Shown: one piece after another, positions 24,858 to 32,533 of the stretch
How positions within the stretch are numbered: the stretch's first letter is position 1
Layout of the letters: each line of letters starts with the position of its first letter
NCBI GenBank assembly: GCA_030531505.1
Contig: JAUNNH010000016.1
Location: forward strand, 1-45,651
DNA: 45,651 nt
Direction of reading: 5' to 3'
Source: Eubacteriales bacterium
GTDB lineage: Bacteria; Bacillota; Clostridia; Oscillospirales; Oscillospiraceae
Program-made: the position numbers and the translations under genes
The notes under the pieces: generated by a model
Database searches by the model: none
What the model was told of the DNA's origin: nothing
What the model saw: only the letters and a program-made list of their open reading frames with translations

Positions 24858-26687
24858 ATGGCAGAGAATGTTTTATCCTTGATTCAACGTGCACGTAATT
24901 CCATTGCCCTTGGTGAGTCTCATTTCAGAGAATTCAAAACCGCATTAGAAGGAAGACCTGGGAACAAGAGACCTCGGCGCGCAGCTTCAATCTGTAATGA
25001 AATTGCCGAAGCTATTGTCTCTTTCACCAACGCTGATGGTGGAGAACTGTTTATTGGCGTTGAGGATGACGGTACAATCACGGGATTAATGCACAAGCAA
25101 GAAGACATAGATTTGATGCTTAATTCTGTAAAAACGCATATTCTCGATTCAAGCGCCCTTCCTCTACAGTTTAGTCAAGTTATTACTATTGATGGCAAAC
25201 AGATTCTTTTTTTCTGCGTTACAAAAAGCACAGAAAAAATATATCAACTTTCTGACGGGCGTTGTATGAGGCGGCAAGATAAAAGTTCCATGCCTGCCAA
25301 TATTGAGAAACTTCAGTTTGACAGGCGGGAAGCTATGTCTCGAGAATTTGATAGAGTTTTTGTTGACGGAGCAACCGTAAACGATCTGGATTTGGTAGTT
25401 ATTCAGCAAATTGCAGATAGTTTTTTGAGGGGCATGTCTCCAGAACAATATCTCCAGCAGGTCAGTTTGGCAGAGTACGGAATTGGGGGGTTGCGCTTAA
25501 AAAGAGCTGCTCTCTTGTTGTTTGCAAAAGACATAACGAAGTGGTTCCCACGTTGTCAAGTCCGCATCTTGAAAGTCAGCGGAGATAGTATCTTACCAGG
25601 TGAAAAATACAATGTGATATCAGATGATTATATTACAGGGAACATCTTTACTCTTTTGTCAACAGGGTGGGAAAGACTTCGCCCATTTCTTTCACAAAGA
25701 ACGGTTTTTAGCGGAGAGGCACGATTCGAACAAACATTTGTATATCCAGAAAACGCATGCCGAGAGGCTTTGGTGAACGCCATTGCTCACAGAGATTATT
25801 CGGTTAACAATCCAGTGACAATATATGTTTATGACCATAAATTGGTTTTTGAAAGTCCTGGTGAGCTATTATCAACCATTTCAATAGATGAATTGCGCAA
25901 GGGTGTCGGAGTTCATGAATCAAGAAATAGTAATATCGCCCGCGTTTTGAGAGAAAACAAGTATATGCGGGAGTTAGGTGAGGGAATTCGAAGAATATTT
26001 GATTTGATGAAAGCCGATGAACTCGCTCCCCCAATAATTGAGTCTGACCAAGGTTCGTTCCGCATCTCGCTTAATCATTCTTCTATCTACACAGAAAGAG
26101 AACTGTTGTGGCTTTCATTCTTTGACATATTAGATTTAGACCAATACCAAAAAAGAATTGTGATTGCAGGAATGGACGGAAGAAAGCTTTCTCCGGCTAT
26201 GATATATGCAGCAATTGGAAGTAACGATCGAAATCTATACGATCAGAGCGTCACTACGCTAAGAATTCGAGGCGTCTTAAAAGAGATAAAAACAAGTGAC
26301 TACGCATCTAAGATTGCTCGAGAAACAGGAAAGAGAAAACAGGAAATATCACGCTTTGAGGTTGTTACTCCAGATAAGATCAACAACAATGAGGCTATTA
26401 CAAACAAAGTTTACTTATATAATCTTCCGGTAGATATTGACGAAGAGACAATAAAAAAGGAATTGTCGATATTTGGTGCTGTCAAGAGTGTTAAGCTTCC
26501 GCGAGATGATCAGACTGGCTTGGTTAGAAGATTTGCATTCGTGGAGTATACAGAGAGCACAAGCGCATTAAAAGCAGTTGCGATTAAAAACATAAAGATT
26601 AAAGATGATATTGTGGGAATCCTAACATACAAACCATACAGTACGCGACACAAGAAAGTTAAAGGTACAAAAAGTGTAGCAAAATAG
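24858..26687 (+). CDS. Schlafen AlbA_2 / ATPase / RRM fusion protein
   Basis: 609 residues, and visibly AT-rich compared with its neighbours, which suggests recent transfer. Residues about 15-150 form a Schlafen AlbA_2 domain (ESHFREFKTAL, then FTNADGGELFIGVEDDGTITGL). Residues about 290-400 match the GHKL-type HATPase_c_4 domain (CREALVNAIAHRDYSVNNPV, FESPGELL, RNSNIARVL, ELGEGIRRIF). The C-terminus (about 517-594) is an RNA recognition motif, with RNP2 VYLYNL and RNP1 RRFAFVEY both intact. AlbA_2 proteins occur in antiviral and nucleic-acid-processing contexts; the added RRM points to RNA. A defence role is inferred, not shown. It stands divergent from the toxin-antitoxin pair. Confidence 0.88.
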   Translation: MAENVLSLIQRARNSIALGESHFREFKTALEGRPGNKRPRRAASICNEIAEAIVSFTNADGGELFIGVEDDGTITGLMHKQEDIDLMLNSVKTHILDSSALPLQFSQVITIDGKQILFFCVTKSTEKIYQLSDGRCMRRQDKSSMPANIEKLQFDRREAMSREFDRVFVDGATVNDLDLVVIQQIADSFLRGMSPEQYLQQVSLAEYGIGGLRLKRAALLLFAKDITKWFPRCQVRILKVSGDSILPGEKYNVISDDYITGNIFTLLSTGWERLRPFLSQRTVFSGEARFEQTFVYPENACREALVNAIAHRDYSVNNPVTIYVYDHKLVFESPGELLSTISIDELRKGVGVHESRNSNIARVLRENKYMRELGEGIRRIFDLMKADELAPPIIESDQGSFRISLNHSSIYTERELLWLSFFDILDLDQYQKRIVIAGMDGRKLSPAMIYAAIGSNDRNLYDQSVTTLRIRGVLKEIKTSDYASKIARETGKRKQEISRFEVVTPDKINNNEAITNKVYLYNLPVDIDEETIKKELSIFGAVKSVKLPRDDQTGLVRRFAFVEYTESTSALKAVAIKNIKIKDDIVGILTYKPYSTRHKKVKGTKSVAK

Positions 26688-26737
26688 CGTCAACGAAGAG
26701 AGCTATATTTTCCTATCTCAACGCGCTAATCGAACCG

Positions 26738-26797
26738 CGGGTCTTAGGGGCTTCCCCCTAACAAGGGCGTTTGTGTTTAACAAATGCCATACTTGCT
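26738..26797 (-). repeat. Two-hairpin oriT-like sequence, copy 2 (inverted)
   Basis: Read on the minus strand it begins AGCAAGTATGGCATTTG, as at 18135, then a first hairpin closing with CAAACGCC, then TTAGGGGG-AAGC-CCCTAA and ACCCG. Both copies keep the two hairpins in the same order and face each other, enclosing 18.1-26.8 kb. Confidence 0.55.
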
Positions 26798-26844
26798 TAA
26801 CACGGTGCGCATTTCGTTTTTCAGCCGTATTGAAGCAAAAACTC

Positions 26845-26859
26845 GTCTCACGGTGAGAC
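26845..26859. repeat. Element-specific palindrome g
   Basis: GTCTCA-CGG-TGAGAC, followed on the minus strand by GAGTTTTTG. Confidence 0.82.
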
Positions 26860-26896
26860 ACATTTTTGATTCTCTGACTTCGGGTTTTGGCGCGTA

Positions 26897-27411
26897 GATT
26901 AGTACGATGGATAGATGGATGGATAGTTTACTCAGTATAATTCTATCAGTTTCTTTCTATCAGTCTTATTAGGGTATATGATTTTGGCTTCTTGATGTAA
27001 AAGTTTTTAACCTCCAGACTTCTGAAAAGCGGAAGTATAGAAGTTTCCTTTTGGGAAGTCTAGAAGTCCGGTTTAGGCGCAAAATTGCAGGACATAAATC
27101 CGATCCGGCTTGCCCTGGCCCTGCTTTTTTCGCTCGATCAGACCGATCCGCTCCAGCTCCGAAAGCAGCTTTCCGGCGGTGACGCGGCTGCAGCCGAAGT
27201 CCTCACAGATCTCCGCAACGGCGTAATACACATACGTCCGGCCTTCCCCGTCCCGCCAGCCGTTCCTGACGGACAGGCTCACGCGGTCGAGCAGCAGGGC
27301 AAACAGCAGCTTCCCAGCGGGCGACAGCGGGCGGTACTCCGTTCCTTTGACAAGCTGCCGGGGAACCCGGTAAAAACAAAAGCCCTCGCTCTGAAGGCGC
27401 AAATCCGTCAT
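26897..27411 (-). pseudogene. repA: Truncated replication initiator protein A (RepA_N) gene
   Basis: The first 112 codons (27073-27411) are open: a strong AAGGAGG site, then FYRVPRQLVKGTEYRPLSPAGKLLFALLLDRVSLSVRNGW, a helix-turn-helix segment CEDFGCSRVTAGKLLSELERIGLIERKKQGQGKPDRIYV. This is the RepA_N domain of plasmid- and ICE-type replication initiators, which are normally at least twice as long. After the TAA the frame continues as TGLLDFPKGNFYTSAFQKS, and then in another frame as EVKNFYIKKP...IERN and NYTE...TIHPSIHR, which looks like a decayed linker. The short protein may still be made, but initiator function is unlikely. Confidence 0.8.
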
Positions 27412-27423
27412 TAAAACCTCCTT

Positions 27424-27586
27424 ATACTAAACGCTAATAGAAATCAGACAATCTTTGCGGTCAGATTTGCGCCGTGCTTCGTTGGCGGCCTTGCAAATAT
27501 ATCTCCATTATTCGCTGCGGCCGCCGCCTCGCCTAGCACAAATATGCCTCGCAAATCTTTGCCTTCATCTTATTAGTGTTTAGTAT
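27424..27586. repeat. Inverted repeat pair upstream of repA
   Basis: ATACTAAACGCTAAT (27424-27438) recurs in inverted form with one change at 27572-27586. The pair encloses about 130 bp upstream of the repA start. It may mark the control region or origin of the element; this is inference. Confidence 0.6.
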
Positions 27587-27591
27587 TTGAC

Positions 27592-27634
27592 GCAGCAAGA
27601 GCGCAGCCGTGACGCCGCGCTCTTGTTGCTTTTT
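27592..27634 (+). terminator. Intrinsic terminator near the right end of the element
   Basis: GCAGCAAGAGCGC pairs with GCGCTCTTGTTGC (one mismatch) across a 12-nt loop, followed by five T residues on the plus strand. No plus-strand gene ends here, so it may stop transcription leaving the element towards the spoIVB region. Confidence 0.7.
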
Positions 27635-27703
27635 CCGTATTCTCGCTATTTTGATCGTAACTATGTATTTCGTGTGAGGAAACGCTTGGTTTGACCGTGG
27701 GTA

Positions 27704-28627
27704 TCATGTTGATACTGACACATGCGTCACCGCGCCGACGAGCTTGCCGTTTTGCAGGATGGGGCTCCCGCTCATGCCCTGCACGATGCCGCCCGTGCGG
27801 GCGCAGAGCTCCGCGTCCGTGACGGTGATCACCGCGTGGCGGCCCTCCCCGTCGCGATACAGGCGGCTCACAACGGCCTGATACTCCCGCGCCTCACGGC
27901 CGCTGACCGTAGAGAGGATCGTGGCCGGGCCGGGAGCGAGCTCCCCCGTCTGGACGAGCCGCCCACCGAGCGGCGCGGTCAGATGACCATAGATGCCGTG
28001 GTCCGTGTTTTTCTCCACGCGGCCGAGAACGCGGCCCACATCGGTGCAGCCGCTCAGCTCGCCGGGCGCGCCTGCCGCGCCCGGCACCACGTTCACGATC
28101 TCCGCCTCCGTGATCTGGCCGCCGCGCATCGGCAGCGTCCGCCCGTTCTCCTCATCGCTCACGCTGTGGCCCAGCGCGCCAAAGGCGCCCGTGGCCGGGT
28201 CACAGAAGGTGACGGTCCCGATGCCGGTGACGCCGTCGCGCAGCCACATCCCCAGCATCCACTGCTGTTCGGCGGAGAGCACCGGCCGCACGCGGACCGT
28301 GAGCTCCTTTTCCTTCCGCAGCAGCGAGAGCTGCGCCTCTTCACCGCCGAGCGCGCCGAGCGCGCCGATCAGGTCGGCGGCGCTCCCGACGGGCGTCCCG
28401 TTTATCGCCGTAACGAAATCGCCCTCCCGGATCCCGGCCTCCGCCGCCGGCGACCGGCTGCCCTCCGCTGTCTCCACCGGACCGACTCCGGCCACCAGCA
28501 CGCCCTCCGTGCGCAGCTGTATCCCCACGATCTGTCCGCCCACCGCGAGCTCCTGCGCCCAGGCGGCCGCGGGCAGCGCGCCGAGCAGCGTCAGGCAGAG
28601 CAGCGCGGAAATGGCTGATTTTTTCAT
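27704..28627 (-). pseudogene. spoIVB: spoIVB, 5' part, interrupted by the mobile element
   Basis: 307 residues from ATG 28627 (GGGAGGGAG site). Signal/anchor segment at residues 3-25, PDZ domain (about 30-120, with AGIREGDFVTAINGTPV), then the S55 peptidase domain with the catalytic His in GALGHSVSD and Ser in QGMSGSPI. SpoIVB is the forespore protease that crosses the membrane to trigger pro-sigma-K processing. The last native codons read GKLVGAVTHV; the element then supplies SVST and a stop, replacing the 27 terminal residues found at 15493. Activity of the shortened protein is doubtful but not excluded. A CATACT box at 28667-28672 could be part of a sigma-G promoter. Confidence 0.93.
27718..27733. 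other. Right attachment site core
   Basis: ACACATGCGTCACCGC, identical to 15576-15591. To the right the spoIVB frame continues upstream (GNKLVGAVTHV-type codons read leftward); to the left is element sequence. Confidence 0.9.
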
Positions 28628-28750
28628 GCTTTTTCTCCCTCCCGCATGCTTTTTGCACACAGATCCAGTATGTGCGGAAGCGGAAAAAATAACGACGGCA
28701 CATTTTGCAAACCAGATTTTGACGCGCGGCTGTTTTCATTTTTTATTGTG

Positions 28751-29377
28751 TCATCGTTTGCGTCCTCCGAGGAGCAGGGCGTTGATGAACAGCGTTGCAA
28801 AACTCAGCGCCGCACACAGCGCGAAGGAGACGCCGATCGTATCCGCGAGGCCCGCCCAGTCCTGTGTGAGCACGCGGCCGCGGATCTGCATGAGTTCGCC
28901 CAGTACGAGTGTAAAGCAACAGATAAAGCTCGCGGTCACGATGCTGCCGAGCGGGACTTTCGCACACAGGGCAAACAACAGCGGCATACCCACGGCACCC
29001 AGACCGAGCAGCAGATCCGCCGCCAGCCGGATCCCGCCTTCGCAGCCGAAATGCAGTGCGGTGAGCACACTCACAGTCAGCACAAGCCAGAGCGAGTTCT
29101 TCCGCTGTCTCTGTTGTTCGGTCTTTGTCAGATAGAGCCAGGCGTCCAGCGCATCGTCGTTTTCCCGCCCCGCCTCGCCCAACAGCAGCTCGCTGACCGT
29201 CACACCCAGCACTCCGGCGAGCGGCTGCAGCAGGGAGACCTCCGGGAAGCCGCGGCCGTTCTCCCACTTGGAGACCGCCTCGCGCGTCACGTGCAGCTCG
29301 CGTGCCAGCTCCTGCTGGCTGAGATCGCGTTTCATCCGGCAGCTGCGGATGAACGCGCCGCACTTTTCCATATCCAT
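28751..29377 (-). CDS. XRE-type HTH regulator with membrane domain
   Basis: 208 residues from ATG 29377 with GGAGGT. Residues about 5-65 are a Cro/C1-type helix-turn-helix (SQQELARELHVTREAVSKWENGRGFPEVSLLQPLAGVLGVTVSELL). After a charged linker, four membrane helices fill the C-terminal half. Membrane-tethered XRE proteins of this type are common in Clostridia and often sense envelope or peptide signals. It is divergent from the membrane protein/Hsp70-like pair and may regulate them through the shared 150-bp gap. Confidence 0.9.
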   Translation of the reverse strand: MDMEKCGAFIRSCRMKRDLSQQELARELHVTREAVSKWENGRGFPEVSLLQPLAGVLGVTVSELLLGEAGRENDDALDAWLYLTKTEQQRQRKNSLWLVLTVSVLTALHFGCEGGIRLAADLLLGLGAVGMPLLFALCAKVPLGSIVTASFICCFTLVLGELMQIRGRVLTQDWAGLADTIGVSFALCAALSFATLFINALLLGGRKR

Positions 29378-29396
29378 CGGACCACCTCCGCTTTCC

Positions 29397-29405
29397 AGTA
29401 TAACA
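29397..29405 (-). promoter_or_regulatory. Extended -10 promoter of the XRE gene
   Basis: TGTTATACT on the minus strand, 20 bp upstream of the XRE start codon. No -35 box is evident. Confidence 0.5.
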
Positions 29406-29421
29406 TATCTGCCGCCCGTCC

Positions 29422-29446
29422 GGGGAGGAACGCTCCGTTCCTCCCC
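29422..29446. promoter_or_regulatory. Inverted repeat in the divergent promoter region
   Basis: GGGGAGGAACG pairs with CGTTCCTCCCC across 3 bases. It sits between the two divergent promoters with no T-run on either side, so an operator is more likely than a terminator. Confidence 0.5.
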
Positions 29447-29466
29447 TGGAGAAAGCACCGCGCCCC

Positions 29467-29495
29467 TTGCATAGACCGCCGGAATCTGATAAGAT
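29467..29495 (+). promoter_or_regulatory. Predicted promoter of the membrane/Hsp70-like operon
   Basis: TTGCAT (29467-29472) and TAAGAT (29490-29495) with a 17-bp spacer, 38 bp upstream of the ATG at 29534. Confidence 0.72.
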
Positions 29496-29533
29496 TCAAA
29501 TTGAAATAACTCGTTTGAAAAGAGGCGGACGCC

Positions 29534-30370
29534 ATGGAAGATACAAGCATGCGGGAGCTGCTGCAGACCGATGAGGACGCGCTGCGCAAAACGCTGCGCG
29601 CCAACCGCAGCGTCGACAAGAGCCGGGAGGCTGTCGCCGAGACGCTTCGCGAGGAGCTCGGCACGATGCTCCTGCGCTATAACGCCGCCTGCGCGGATGA
29701 CCGCCGCCGGCAGGCCGTCGCCGACGGGCTGACCGCCACGGCACGCGACGCGCTGGACCTGCTGCTGGCCGGGGAAGTCGAGCGGGAGACCCCGCGCCGC
29801 CGCGTGAACGCCTGGGCTCTCGTGCTGCTGCTCGGTGCGCTGCTCTGCGGCGTCGGCGCGGCGCTGCTGCTCAGTTCGCTCCCGGCCGCGGGCTATGCCT
29901 GCCTCGGCGGGCTGCTGGTCTGCGCCTTCCTCTCCGGGCGCTTCCTGTTCCCGGCGCAGACGGACACCGTGCGCGCCGTGGTCGATCCCGACGCGGCCTG
30001 GTTCGCCCTGAAGAAGACCGCCGACACCATGGACCGGAAGCTGGAGGAATACGCCGCGGCGGAAAAGGAGCTCGACGGGCAGCGCGCGGCAAACGCCTCG
30101 ACCGGTCCGATGAGCCGGGAGGAGCTCGCGCTTTTCAGCGATCTGCTGGAGGCGCTCTACGCCGCGAACGGGCCCTTCGCCCTGCGCCAGCTCGGCAAGA
30201 TCCCCGCCTTCCTCGAGAAGCAGGGCGTGGAGATTGCCGACTACGGTGACGACACGGCGGAGCTCTTCGAGCTGCTGCCGAGCCGGAACCCGGCCATGAC
30301 GCAGCGTCCAGCGCTGCTCGCGGGAGACAAGCTGCTGGTAAGCGGAAAAGCCACCGAGCAGGTCAACTGA
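29534..30370 (+). CDS. Membrane protein paired with the Hsp70-like protein
   Basis: 278 residues, no family recognised. The first ~90 residues are helical and charged (a likely cytoplasmic coiled segment), followed by two adjacent membrane helices (about 93-140: WALVLLLGALLCGVGAALLL and YACLGGLLVCAFLSG) and a helical cytoplasmic C-terminal half with a Lys/Glu-rich coiled coil. It is encoded 22 bp upstream of the Hsp70-like gene and shares its promoter, so it is probably a dedicated membrane partner or co-chaperone. Nothing in the sequence resembles a J-domain (no HPD). Confidence 0.65.
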   Translation: MEDTSMRELLQTDEDALRKTLRANRSVDKSREAVAETLREELGTMLLRYNAACADDRRRQAVADGLTATARDALDLLLAGEVERETPRRRVNAWALVLLLGALLCGVGAALLLSSLPAAGYACLGGLLVCAFLSGRFLFPAQTDTVRAVVDPDAAWFALKKTADTMDRKLEEYAAAEKELDGQRAANASTGPMSREELALFSDLLEALYAANGPFALRQLGKIPAFLEKQGVEIADYGDDTAELFELLPSRNPAMTQRPALLAGDKLLVSGKATEQVN

Positions 30371-30392
30371 CCGGCGGCGGAAAGGCAGAGAT

Positions 30393-32474
30393 ATGCTGTA
30401 TTGGGGATTTGACCTGGGCGACGGGGAGAGCGCCGTCGCCCGCGTAAACGGTGAGGGCCTCGCCGCGCCCGAGATCGTGGAGATCGACGGGCGCCGCGTT
30501 GTGATCACAGCCTGGGCCGTGATGAAAAACGGCGAGGTCCGCATCGGGGAGAGCGCGGCCCGCTCCGCTGCGGCCGCCATCCGCAGCGCGGCGCGCTTCA
30601 AGAGCCGCTATCTGGACCCGAAGACCGACAGCGGCGGCCTGATCCGGGATTTCTCCGCAAAGCTCCTGGAGACGCTGCGGCGTGAGGGCTCGCTCTCCGG
30701 CGGCGACAAGAGCAACTCCTTCTATATCGGCTGTCCCGCGGGCTGGAACAAAGAGGTCCGCGCTCAGTATCAGACCTTATTTGAGAATCTCGGCGTGCCC
30801 TCGCCGCGGGTGATCTCGGAATCGCGGGCGGTCATGGTGGGCGCGATCCAGTCCAATTCGCTCCGCGACTATGTCGATCTGCGAACCAAGTCGGTGCTGG
30901 TCATCGACATCGGCTCCTCCACCACCGATTTTGCCTATGTCACCGGCGGCCGGGAGGCGGAGATCCGCACAGGCGGCGAAGTCCGTCTCGGCGGCGGCGT
31001 GATGGACGAGGTGCTGCTGGAAGCCTGTGTGGACGCCTCACCGGACGCCAAAGCGATCCGGGCCGTCTTCGCCGAGAGCGAGAGCTGGCGCGTAGACTGC
31101 GAACTGCACGCCCGCGCGCTCAAAGAGCGCTATTTCAGCGAGCCGGAGGAAACCTGGCAGCGCCACCGCTGCGCCGATTCCCTGCTCATCACCTACGACA
31201 AGCCCCTGGTGCTGGACCTCTTCGTAGACGAAAAAATGGCCCGGCGGCTCACCGACCAGCCCTGCACACAGCTCGGCGGGCGCTCCTTCCGCGAAGTCTT
31301 CTGCGAAGGGCTGCGCGAGGTGCGCGACAGTATCGCCGAGAACCCGCCTGAGCTGCTGTTCCTGACGGGCGGCGTGTCCCGCATGGCGCAGGTGAGCACC
31401 TGGTGCCGGGAGGTCTTTCCCGAGGCCGTGATCTATTCCGACCGGGAGCCCGAGTTCAGCGTGGCGCGCGGTCTCGCCTGGTGCGGCCGTATTGACGACG
31501 AGCTGGGCCGCTTCCGCGAGGAGGTGGACCGCCTTATCCACTCCTCCGCCGTGGAACTCATTGTGGCCGAGCATCTGCCCGCCCTCTACCAGGACGTACT
31601 GGACAAGCTCCTTGATCCGATCCTGGAGCATGCCGTGGAGCCCGCGCTGCTCGACTGGCGCGAGGGGAAGCTCGGCACGCTGGCCGAGACCGAGGCCGCG
31701 CTCAAAGAAAAGATCAAGCTCTATCTCTACTCCAAGGACGCCAAGGAGCAGCTCTTCGGCCCGGTCGACGCTTTTCTGCGCCGAGTGTCCGAGGACCTGC
31801 AGAAGCACACCTCCCCGATCTGCCGGAAATACCGCGTGCCCGATCACTCGCTGGAGATCCGCTCGCGCCTCACCGCGAGCGACCTGAGCGTGCTCGAGCA
31901 GCTCGACACCCGGGACGTCATGTCCGGCTCGACACTCACGGGGGCGGCCGTGTTCGCCGAATCCATCATCTCGGTGCTGGTCGGGCTGATGTGCGGCGGC
32001 AGCGGCGTCGTGCTCATCACGGAGGGCCCTGTCGGTATCGCGATCGGGATCATCTCCTCACTGCTGCTCTTCGCCGTGGCGCATGTGCTGGGGAAGGACG
32101 CCGTCGACCAGAAGATCCGGGAGGCCGATCTCCCGCTCTTCGTACGGCGCCTCGCGCTCTCCAAGCCGCTGCCGAAACTGGAGATGCCGGGCCTCTCCCT
32201 CCCGAATCCGCTCAAGCGCAGGGAGGACGGCGAGAAGCCGGAGGGGGCAAAGCTGCGCCTCCTGCCCAAGTTCAAGCGTACGGAAGACAGCGCCATCCCC
32301 GCGCGGCGCCTGCGCGCGATCCGCAGCCGCGTGCGCTCAGGCTATGAGCGCGCCCTCAGCGAAAGCGACGGACAGGCGCTTTCCGAACTCAATGACCGGC
32401 TCTGCCGTGAGGTCACCGAACAGATCGAGCAGCGTCTGCGCGAACTCTCCGAGCAGGTGGAGATCCCACTGTAA
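30393..32474 (+). CDS. Membrane-associated Hsp70/actin-fold ATPase
   Basis: 693 residues. The N-terminal ~370 residues have the actin/Hsp70 ATPase signatures: phosphate 1 GFDLGDGES (5-13), phosphate 2 VIDIGSSTTDF (about 170-180) and adenosine motif LTGGVSRM (about 326-333). In place of the DnaK peptide-binding domain there is a helical region, then a hydrophobic pair of helices (about 508-570, with GAAVFAESIISVLVGLMCGG and GIAIGIISSLLLFAVAHVLG), then a basic Pro-rich and coiled tail. It therefore looks like a membrane-bound ATPase rather than a general chaperone. Function is not known; the operon partner and divergent XRE regulator suggest a stress or envelope role. Confidence 0.8.
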   Translation: MLYWGFDLGDGESAVARVNGEGLAAPEIVEIDGRRVVITAWAVMKNGEVRIGESAARSAAAAIRSAARFKSRYLDPKTDSGGLIRDFSAKLLETLRREGSLSGGDKSNSFYIGCPAGWNKEVRAQYQTLFENLGVPSPRVISESRAVMVGAIQSNSLRDYVDLRTKSVLVIDIGSSTTDFAYVTGGREAEIRTGGEVRLGGGVMDEVLLEACVDASPDAKAIRAVFAESESWRVDCELHARALKERYFSEPEETWQRHRCADSLLITYDKPLVLDLFVDEKMARRLTDQPCTQLGGRSFREVFCEGLREVRDSIAENPPELLFLTGGVSRMAQVSTWCREVFPEAVIYSDREPEFSVARGLAWCGRIDDELGRFREEVDRLIHSSAVELIVAEHLPALYQDVLDKLLDPILEHAVEPALLDWREGKLGTLAETEAALKEKIKLYLYSKDAKEQLFGPVDAFLRRVSEDLQKHTSPICRKYRVPDHSLEIRSRLTASDLSVLEQLDTRDVMSGSTLTGAAVFAESIISVLVGLMCGGSGVVLITEGPVGIAIGIISSLLLFAVAHVLGKDAVDQKIREADLPLFVRRLALSKPLPKLEMPGLSLPNPLKRREDGEKPEGAKLRLLPKFKRTEDSAIPARRLRAIRSRVRSGYERALSESDGQALSELNDRLCREVTEQIEQRLRELSEQVEIPL

Positions 32475-32484
32475 GCCTTGTATA

Positions 32485-32531
32485 CAAACAGGAAACGGGG
32501 CAGCCCCATGGGCTGCCCCGTTTCCTATTTG
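32485..32531. terminator. Bidirectional terminator
   Basis: A 16-bp GC-rich stem (32491-32506 with 32510-32525) with a CAT loop, extended by an AT-rich outer part (ACAAACA with TATTTGT) that gives T-rich sequence on both strands. It separates convergent genes. Confidence 0.88.
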
Positions 32532-32533
32532 TA

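Larger units (their letters stand above)
26688..27072. other. Intergenic stretch with repeats and repA remnant
   Basis: Holds no intact gene. From left to right: the inverted oriT-like copy, palindrome g, an imperfect GATG/GATA-type tetranucleotide run at about 26905-26928, and sequence that reads on the minus strand as a decayed continuation of repA. Confidence 0.7.
15576..27733. mobile_element. Serine-recombinase integrative element inserted in spoIVB
   Basis: The element spans about 12.1 kb between two copies of the 16-bp sequence ACACATGCGTCACCGC (15576-15591 and 27718-27733). Joining the outer flanks through one copy rebuilds an intact spoIVB frame (GKLVGAVTHVFVNDP). The recombinase gene lies 8 bp inside the left copy. 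Cargo: Spo0A C-terminal domain protein, Cys-rich KTR protein, solute-binding-type lipoprotein, ECF sigma/anti-sigma pair, MobC, toxin-antitoxin pair, Schlafen-RRM protein and a decayed repA. There are no phage structural genes and no relaxase or type IV secretion genes, so it is best described as a reduced, mobilisable or skin-like integrative element. Confidence 0.92.

Noticed and set aside
17468-26859. Calling the element palindromes genuine parS sites
   Set aside because: The extra central base changes the spacing of the half-sites and no ParA/ParB gene is on the element; only the resemblance is reported.
26905-26928. Tetranucleotide-like run as a CRISPR or iteron array
   Set aside because: Units are 4 bp with no spacers, and the sequence fits a decayed Ser/Ile/His-Pro-rich part of repA.
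15576-27733. Element as a prophage
   Set aside because: No terminase, capsid, portal, tail or lysis gene is present; MobC, KTR and RepA_N point to a conjugative or mobilisable ancestor.
29378-30601. N-terminal extension of the XRE gene frame to 616 codons
   Set aside because: The extension runs antisense through two supported genes; the start at 29377 has a good ribosome binding site and the expected domain start.
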